Origin: Amycolatopsis pittospori | GTDB lineage: Bacteria > Actinomycetota > Actinomycetes > Mycobacteriales > Pseudonocardiaceae | Length of the DNA: 40,344 bases | Assembly (NCBI RefSeq): GCF_013870525.1 | Contig: NZ_JACBXD010000071.1 | Location: 1 to 40,344 of the forward strand | Reading direction: 5' to 3' | Shown here: positions 35,465 through 40,344 of the stretch, piece by piece | Numbering within the stretch: position 1 is the first letter of the stretch | Layout: every line of letters begins with the position of its first letter | Position numbers and translations under genes: made by a program | Notes under the pieces: model-generated | What the model saw: the letters and a program-made list of their open reading frames with translations, nothing else | What the model was told of the DNA's origin: nothing | The model's database searches: none

Positions 35465-36613
35465 ATGCGCCACCCACTCGAAGGCATCACCGTCGTCGCG
35501 CTGGAACAGGCCGTCGCCGCGCCGTTCGCTTCGCGCCAGCTCGCCGATCTCGGCGCCAGGGTCATCAAGATCGAGCGTCCCGGCGTCGGTGATTTCGCCC
35601 GGGACTACGACCGGACCGTGCACGGACAGTCGAGTTACTTCGTCTGGCTGAACCGCGGCAAGGAGAGCGTCGAGCTCGACATCAAGGACCCCGGTGACCG
35701 GGCCCTGCTCGACGCGATGATCGGCCAAGCCGACGTCTTCCTGCAGAACCTCGTCCCCGGCGCCGTGGAAAGGCTGGGCCTCGACGCGGAGACACTGCGC
35801 GCGGCCCGCCCGGAACTGATCCACTGCTCCATCTCGGGCTACGGTCCGGATGGTCCATATAGGACGAAGAAGGCCTACGATCTGTTGGTGCAGTGCGAGA
35901 CCGGCCTCGTGATGTCCACCGGAACGCCGGAGACCCCGGCCAAGGCGGGGATCTCGATCGCCGACATCGCCACCGGGATGTACGCCTACTCCGGCATCCT
36001 CACCGCCCTCTACGACCGTGAGCGGACGGGTGACGGCGCGAGCCTGCACGTCGCGATGATCGATTCGCTCGGGGAGTGGATGAGCCAGCCCGCCTACTTC
36101 TCCCGCTATGGCCAGGAACCTCCCCGGCGTACGGCGGCGGCGCATCCGTCGATCTCGCCGTACGGGCCGTACCGCACCGGGGACGACAAGGTGTTCCTGA
36201 GTGTCCAAAGTGAACGGGAGTGGGTCGTGCTCTGCGGTGAGGTGCTGGGACGCGGGGAACTCGCCGAAGACCCGCGCTTCCGGACCAACGACGACCGGGT
36301 GGCGAACGACGACGAACTCACCGAGGTCCTGGAACGGACCTTCGAGGGCCGGACCGCGGACGAGGTCGGGGAGCTGCTGGAGCGATCGGGGATCGCCAAC
36401 GCCCGGCTGCGGACGCCCGAACAGTTCACCCGGCATCCCCAGCTGAGCGCGCGGAAACGCTGGCGCGCGGTGGAAACCCCGGCGGGCCCGCTGGAGGCGC
36501 TGCTCCCGCCGGTCGAGGTCGAGGGGCAGGAACCGGTGATGGGTCCGGTACCCGCGCTGGGGGCTCACAACGACGCGATCCGGGCGGAATTCGGAGAGGG
36601 GATCCCGGCATGA
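35465..36613 (+). CDS. Class III CoA-transferase (CaiB/BaiF family), candidate itaconate CoA-transferase
   Basis: 382 residues, with GGCAGT-type spacing after AAGGAAGG upstream of the ATG. Family motifs are LEGITVVALEQAVAAPFASR, LADLGARVIKIERPGVGDFA and NRGKESVELDIK. The catalytic Asp167 is in SIADIATGMYAYSG. It would move CoA from a donor such as succinyl-CoA to a carboxylic acid. With the MaoC hydratase and CitE lyase it matches the Ict-Ich-Ccl set for itaconate. The substrate cannot be fixed from sequence; mesaconate or citramalate are alternatives. The next gene starts 4 bp inside this stop. Confidence 0.9.
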   Translation: MRHPLEGITVVALEQAVAAPFASRQLADLGARVIKIERPGVGDFARDYDRTVHGQSSYFVWLNRGKESVELDIKDPGDRALLDAMIGQADVFLQNLVPGAVERLGLDAETLRAARPELIHCSISGYGPDGPYRTKKAYDLLVQCETGLVMSTGTPETPAKAGISIADIATGMYAYSGILTALYDRERTGDGASLHVAMIDSLGEWMSQPAYFSRYGQEPPRRTAAAHPSISPYGPYRTGDDKVFLSVQSEREWVVLCGEVLGRGELAEDPRFRTNDDRVANDDELTEVLERTFEGRTADEVGELLERSGIANARLRTPEQFTRHPQLSARKRWRAVETPAGPLEALLPPVEVEGQEPVMGPVPALGAHNDAIRAEFGEGIPA

Positions 36614-37422
36614 GCATCGAGGTCACCGAGGTCGTGCAACCCGGTCCGGCGGAAGCGCTGGGCTCGCTGCTCGACGTCGACGTGCCGGATCTGGACCGCG
36701 ACGGCCTCCCGTTGCTGTGGCATTGGCTCTACCTGCTGGACCGTCCCGCGCAGGCCGATCTGGGCCCGGACGGGCATCCGGTCCGCCACACGATCCCGGC
36801 GCCACCGGAGCCCGGACGTCGTCGCATGTGGGCAGGCGGCCGGGTCCGGACGCTCGGACCGCTGCGGTGCGGACTGCCCGCCACCCGGCGTACGGAAGTC
36901 GTTTCCGTGCAGGAGAAACAGGGCCGGACCGGACGGCTGACCTTCGCCGTGACCGGGCACAAGATCCTCCAGGGCGGCCGGGTGGTGGTCGAAGAGGAAC
37001 AGGACATCGTCTACCGGGACGCCGCTTCCGGAGCCTCCGAGGCCGCGGCCGACGGGCCGGAAGTTCCGCCCTCCGAGGGAGAATGGGCGATCGACGTCTC
37101 GCCGACCCTGCTGTTCCGCTTCTCGGCGCTGACCTACAACGCCCACCGCATCCACTACGACCGCGACTACGTGCGCGACGTCGAGGGCTATCCGGGGCTG
37201 CTCACCCACGGGCCGCTGCAAGCGCTCGCGATGGCCGAGGCCGCGCGGCTACAGGGAAGAAGCGGGGAACTGGCCTTCGACTATCGCCTGGTCTCACCGC
37301 TGTTCGACCATCAGGGCATGGTGGTCCGGGCCGAAGCCGGGGTCGGCGAGACCGTGACGGCCGTGCGCGATCGTCACGGACGGCAGACCGCCACCGGCAC
37401 CGTACGGAGCCTCGGCCGATGA
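36610..37422 (+). CDS. MaoC/HTD2-type hydratase, candidate itaconyl-CoA hydratase
   Basis: A 270-residue double hot-dog protein. The N-terminal half is a FAS1-like dehydratase fold with MWAGGRVRTLGPL. The C-terminal half holds the catalytic block FRFSALTYNAHRIHYDRDYV (about 170-190) and YPGLLTHGPLQALAM. This is the signature of the mesaconyl-C4-CoA/itaconyl-CoA hydratase group. It would hydrate an unsaturated dicarboxylyl-CoA to citramalyl-CoA. It overlaps both neighbours by 4 bp (ATGA), so the steps are made together. Confidence 0.88.
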   Translation: MSIEVTEVVQPGPAEALGSLLDVDVPDLDRDGLPLLWHWLYLLDRPAQADLGPDGHPVRHTIPAPPEPGRRRMWAGGRVRTLGPLRCGLPATRRTEVVSVQEKQGRTGRLTFAVTGHKILQGGRVVVEEEQDIVYRDAASGASEAAADGPEVPPSEGEWAIDVSPTLLFRFSALTYNAHRIHYDRDYVRDVEGYPGLLTHGPLQALAMAEAARLQGRSGELAFDYRLVSPLFDHQGMVVRAEAGVGETVTAVRDRHGRQTATGTVRSLGR

Positions 37423-38228
37423 ACGACTTCCTCGCCCAAGCCAAGACCTTCCTGTTCGTCCCCGGGCATCGCCCGGACCGGTTCGCGAAGGCCGCGGCCA
37501 GCGGCGCCGACGTCGTGATCCTCGACCTGGAGGACGCCGTCGGGCCCGGCCACAAGGAAGCCGCGCGAGAGCACGTCCGGACCTGGCTCGAAGACGGCAA
37601 CCGCGCGATCGTGCGGATCAACGCACCGGGAACCCCTTGGTACGACGGCGATGTCGCGATCACCGAGCGGGCGCTCGCGGTGATGCTGCCCAAGGCCGAG
37701 GACCCCGCCCAGGTCGACGCCGTGCCCGGCGTCCCGGTCATCCCGCTGGTGGAGACGGCGGCCGGGATCGCCGCCGCGGTGGCGATCTGCGCCGCGGACG
37801 CGGTGGTGCGGCCCGCGTTCGGCAGCGTCGACCTGGCCTCCCAGCTCGGCGTCGATCACTCATCGCACGAGGCGCTGCGCTACGCGCGATCGGCGCTCGT
37901 CATCGCTTCGGCCGCCGCGGGGAAGGCGGCTCCGATCGACGGCGTCACCACGGCCCTCGACGACGAAGCCGCACTCACCGTGGACCTCGAACACGCCCGA
38001 ATCCTCGGTTTCAGCGGGAAACTGTGCGTGCATCCGCGCCAAGTACCCGTCGCGAACAAGGCTTTCGTCCCGACAGGGAGCGAAATCGAATGGGCGCGCG
38101 GCGTTCTCGCGCCGGTGGGCGACGGCTCGGTGGCCGTCGCCGGCGGCCAGATGGTGGACCGGCCGGTGGAACTGCGAGCGAGGGCGATCCTCGACCGCGC
38201 CGGTGAGCCATTTCGACCAGCCGGATGA
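37419..38228 (+). CDS. CitE-type CoA-ester lyase, candidate citramalyl-CoA lyase
   Basis: A 269-residue HpcH/HpaI-aldolase/CitE protein. Motifs are FLFVPGHRPDRFAKA (CoA binding), VVILDLEDAVGPGHK (acidic site), IVRINAPGTPW (catalytic Arg), LPKAEDP, PLVETAAGI (Glu) and FGSVDLASQLG (Mg-binding Asp). Stand-alone CitE proteins are not citrate lyase subunits; several split (S)-citramalyl-CoA to acetyl-CoA and pyruvate, and Mycobacterium Rv2498c is such a case. It is the last gene of the operon and starts inside the hydratase stop. Confidence 0.92.
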   Translation: MNDFLAQAKTFLFVPGHRPDRFAKAAASGADVVILDLEDAVGPGHKEAAREHVRTWLEDGNRAIVRINAPGTPWYDGDVAITERALAVMLPKAEDPAQVDAVPGVPVIPLVETAAGIAAAVAICAADAVVRPAFGSVDLASQLGVDHSSHEALRYARSALVIASAAAGKAAPIDGVTTALDDEAALTVDLEHARILGFSGKLCVHPRQVPVANKAFVPTGSEIEWARGVLAPVGDGSVAVAGGQMVDRPVELRARAILDRAGEPFRPAG

Positions 38229-38263
38229 CGCCTACTCGGACTGGTGGTGCCCGCCGGTGGGCG

Positions 38264-38294
38264 GTAACGTTTCGACGAGCGGACTTTTCGTTAC
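38264..38294. promoter_or_regulatory. Inverted repeat upstream of the AraC-type regulator
   Basis: GTAACG (38264-38269) and CGTTAC (38289-38294) are 19 bp apart, 27 bp before the GTG start. It could be a binding site for the regulator itself; the evidence is only the symmetry. Confidence 0.35.
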
Positions 38295-38320
38295 GGTGAA
38301 CGGAAAGGAGGCGTGGTCCG

Positions 38321-39274
38321 GTGCACGAGCCGATGGTGACGGAATTCGCGACCACCGATCCGGAACAGGCACATGCCCTGATCGCCGAGGCTTACCGCGA
38401 CAACCGGTTACGGGTACGCGGCACCGTCGAGAACTACCATTTCGAGCACAAACGCTGTGATCTCGGGGACGTGCATTTCGACTTCATGCACAACACGCTG
38501 ACCACGGACATCGTCGTCCAGCCCTTGGGCAGGCTGGTGCTGCTGCGGGTGCTGGGCGGTGTACTGGAGATCGAGGACGTCACCGGCGACCGCCGGATGC
38601 TCCCCGGCGACGTGGTCGCCGGTCCGCATCCCGGCCACGGGTACCGGACCGGGATGCACGGCGTGCGTCTGCAGGTCACCGGTATCGATCTGCCACTGCT
38701 CACCGGGACCGACCCGGCGCAGGACGGCGGGGTGGTCGAGCGGCTGCAGTACGAGCCGGTGAGCCCGGAGAAGGCGCGGCGCTGGTGCCGGACGGTCGAC
38801 TACCTGACCGAGATGTTCTCCGAACCGGGCGTGGAGAACGGTCCCCTCGTGCTCGGCGCGGCCGGGCGGCTTCTGGCCGCCGTCGCGCTGGACACCTTCA
38901 CCGGCGGTGCCGCTGAGACCTGTCCTCGCGACAGCCGGGACGCGCTCCCGGAAGTGGTGCGCCGCGGTATCGCCTTCCTGGAGGCGAATCCCGACATCGA
39001 CCTCGGCGTCGCCGACATCGCCCGCGCCTGCCGGGTCTCGGTGCGTGCCCTGCAACTGGCGTTCCGGCGGCATCTGGACACCACCCCGATGGCGTACCTG
39101 CGCCGGGTCCGGCTGGACCGGGTCCGAGCCGACCTGCTGGACGCCGACCCCGGTGCGGGTGCGACCGTCACCCGTATCGCGGCGAAATGGGGTTTCGTGG
39201 ACGGCAGCCGCTTCAGCGCCTACTACCGCGAGACGTTCGGCGAGGCGCCCAGTCACACGCTGCGTAATCGCTAG
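38321..39274 (+). CDS. AraC-family regulator
   Basis: 317 residues from a GTG at 38321 with AAAGGAGG nine bases upstream. The N-terminal cupin-like domain (about 20-150; FEHKRCDLGDVHFDFM, MLPGDVVAGPHPGHGY) precedes two HTH motifs near the C-terminus: LGVADIARACRVSVRALQLA with FRRHLDTTPMAYLRRVRL, then VTRIAAKWGFVDGSRFSAYY with RETFGEAPS. It resembles the AraC-binding-like regulators near oxygenase genes. It follows the lyase gene by 92 bp on the same strand; whether it controls that operon is unknown. Confidence 0.92.
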   Translation: MHEPMVTEFATTDPEQAHALIAEAYRDNRLRVRGTVENYHFEHKRCDLGDVHFDFMHNTLTTDIVVQPLGRLVLLRVLGGVLEIEDVTGDRRMLPGDVVAGPHPGHGYRTGMHGVRLQVTGIDLPLLTGTDPAQDGGVVERLQYEPVSPEKARRWCRTVDYLTEMFSEPGVENGPLVLGAAGRLLAAVALDTFTGGAAETCPRDSRDALPEVVRRGIAFLEANPDIDLGVADIARACRVSVRALQLAFRRHLDTTPMAYLRRVRLDRVRADLLDADPGAGATVTRIAAKWGFVDGSRFSAYYRETFGEAPSHTLRNR

Positions 39275-39389
39275 GTTCGTTTTCGTCGGTGCGAGTCTGC
39301 GTTTCGCCCGCTAGACCGCCGTCGCCGGGAACGGTTCCATGGACTCCGGCCCACCAGTATCGCCGAGTCCCCGCTTACTGGTGCGTCGT

Positions 39390-39410
39390 AACCGGACCGG
39401 CCGGCCGGTT
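39390..39410. terminator. Possible terminator hairpin between convergent genes
   Basis: AACCGG at 39390-39395 pairs with CCGGTT at 39405-39410 around a GC-rich loop. It lies between the AraC stop (39274) and the convergent TetR stop (39413). The stem is short. Confidence 0.35.
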
Positions 39411-39412
39411 CC

Positions 39413-40045
39413 CTAGGGACGCGTCGCGATCCCGTCGTACATGACGCGGCGGACGGCCCTGCTCATGGCCGCCTGCCCTTCCTGGGACGGGTCGCGCAGT
39501 CCGGACAGGACCGACGCGAGGATCATCCCGTTGATCGCCCGCGCGGTGGCGTCGACGTCGAGGTCCGCGTGCAGGTAGCCCAACCGGACGCCGTGGTGGA
39601 GATAGCCCGCGGTCAGTCCGGCGGCGGTCTCGTAGAAGTCCAGTACGCGTTCCCGCATCTCGGCGTCGATGCCCGCGGCTTCGAGCAGGAGGAAACGGGC
39701 CATCCGGGGGTCGCTGCCGAAGATCCGGGCGAGCGCGTCGCCGATCCTGGCGCTCTGTTTGCGGTACTCGGCCAGGCTGCTGACCGCGTCGGGCGCGTTG
39801 TCCGCGGCGAGTGAGGCGACCACCTTCTCGACCAGGTCGGTGATGACATGGTCGACGATGTCCCGCTTGTTCTCGAAGTACCGGTAGAAGGTTCCGTGCC
39901 CGATGCCCAGGCGTGCGGCGATGTCGGCGATACCGGTCGCGTGGTAGCCGCGTTCGGCGAAGCAGTCGAACGCGGTCTCGACGATCTCGCGCCGGAGTTC
40001 CTGCTTCTTTCGTGCGGCCCTGCTGACCGGGGTCTCCGTCGTCAT
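39413..40045 (-). CDS. TetR/AcrR-family regulator
   Basis: 210 residues. HTH at about 36-58 (ATGIADIAARLGIGHGTFYR), followed by YFENKRDIVDHVI; the C-terminal ligand domain is typical (ARAINGMILASVLSGLRDPS). It diverges from a patatin-like gene with a palindrome over that gene's start (40093-40106), so it probably represses it. Many such pairs in actinobacteria deal with lipid metabolism. Confidence 0.92.
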   Translation of the reverse strand: MTTETPVSRAARKKQELRREIVETAFDCFAERGYHATGIADIAARLGIGHGTFYRYFENKRDIVDHVITDLVEKVVASLAADNAPDAVSSLAEYRKQSARIGDALARIFGSDPRMARFLLLEAAGIDAEMRERVLDFYETAAGLTAGYLHHGVRLGYLHADLDVDATARAINGMILASVLSGLRDPSQEGQAAMSRAVRRVMYDGIATRP

Positions 40046-40072
40046 GCCGTCAGCTTATTGCCCCCGGCGTTC

Positions 40073-40106
40073 AAATGACATACCGTTCCGGAAATGACAC
40101 GTCATT
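40073..40106. promoter_or_regulatory. Probable TetR operator overlapping the patatin gene start
   Basis: AATGACACGTCATT (40093-40106) is a perfect inverted repeat (AATGAC-2-GTCATT) containing the patatin ATG at 40094. The half-site AAATGACA also occurs at 40073-40080, 19 bp upstream of its second copy (40092-40099). Confidence 0.6.
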
Positions 40107-40344
40107 CCGCCAGGGCTCTCGTGCTCGGCTGCGGCGGCACCCTGGGCTTCGCCTGGACAGCGGCGGTCCTCGACGCCCTGCACACCAGGTCGGGCTGGGA
40201 TCCGCGCACGGCGGACGTCCTGGTCGGCACGTCCGCCGGGGCCGAGGCGGTCGCCATGCTCGGCGCGGGAATCCCGGCGAAGGCGATCCTCGGCGCGCTC
40301 GCCGAAACGCCCGACGGTGATCCCGTGGTACGACGTTCCGGAGT
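40094..40344 (+). CDS. Patatin-like phospholipase (partial, 5' end only)
   Basis: The frame from the ATG at 40094 (MTRHSARALVLGCGG) is open to the window end, 83 codons. The oxyanion-hole motif reads LGCGGTLGFAW (usually GGGGxxG; one Gly is Cys). The nucleophile elbow is VGTSAGAEA, the G-x-S-x-G of patatins, at the expected distance. The catalytic Asp (DG[AG]) lies beyond the window. It is probably a lipid acyl hydrolase. The nearby ATG at 40075 opens a different frame with no similarity. The divergent TetR probably regulates it. Confidence 0.85.
   Translation, partial: MTRHSARALVLGCGGTLGFAWTAAVLDALHTRSGWDPRTADVLVGTSAGAEAVAMLGAGIPAKAILGALAETPDGDPVVRRSG

Noticed and set aside
34172..36568. 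A 798-codon open frame on the minus strand opposite the dehydrogenase and CoA-transferase genes
   Set aside because: It is antisense to two clearly recognisable enzymes, has no family motif and has the Arg/His/Asp-rich composition of a high-GC shadow frame.

Overview
The window is high-GC actinobacterial chromosome with dense, often overlapping genes (ATGA, GTGA and TGATG junctions), frequent GTG and TTG starts, and many TetR, LysR and MarR regulators. Gene style and content suggest a Pseudonocardiaceae-type soil actinomycete (Amycolatopsis-like). That is an inference, since there is no rRNA or marker gene. I see no IS element, CRISPR array, tRNA or phage gene. The window opens inside an ABC permease gene and closes inside a patatin-like gene.

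Layout. 1-4118: a MacB/FtsX-type ABC transporter diverges from an OmpR-type response regulator and histidine kinase, with phased CCTGAA repeats between them. 4098-7633: a copper operon (copZ, a secreted His-rich protein, copA) follows three copies of a CsoR-like operator. 7634-8077: a non-coding gap with a perfect 30-bp palindrome and the frameshifted remains of a TetR gene. 8078-8539: an RsbW-like kinase. 8546-11222: TetR / alcohol dehydrogenase with twin operators, a strong bidirectional terminator, then a CPBP protease. 11274-13655: TetR / ABC exporter. 13658-15208: a sigma-70-like factor with a fused zinc-finger tail, diverging from a TetR.

15209-20958 is a partner-switching stress-signalling block. 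It holds an RsbR-RsbS-RsbT stressosome core, an ATPase-PP2C fusion and a PP2C phosphatase in one overlapping operon. A MarR gene lies upstream with a 16-bp palindrome at the operon's 5' end, and a divergent PP2C has an altered metal-site motif. 21025-24096: GNAT, a DrrAB-type exporter and its divergent TetR with tandem operators. 24156-27279: threonine catabolism (tdh-kbl) with a translationally coupled LysR. 27321-28882: TerC and TetR. 28964-30324: a TetX-like monooxygenase followed by the 3' remnant of an aminoglycoside phosphotransferase gene. 30381-30938: a RibD/DHFR-like reductase.

31041-38228 is a coherent catabolic cluster. An MHS-family carboxylate transporter, an alpha/beta hydrolase and a LysR diverge from acyl-CoA dehydrogenase, class III CoA-transferase, MaoC-type hydratase and CitE-type lyase genes. 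The set matches the known bacterial itaconate pathway (CoA activation, hydration to citramalyl-CoA, cleavage to acetyl-CoA and pyruvate). An AraC regulator, a TetR and the partial patatin gene finish the window.

The main points for a second look are the stressosome operon with its MarR-type operator, the itaconate-type cluster with an extra dehydrogenase, the triple copper operator that reaches into the sensor-kinase gene, and the two decayed genes.
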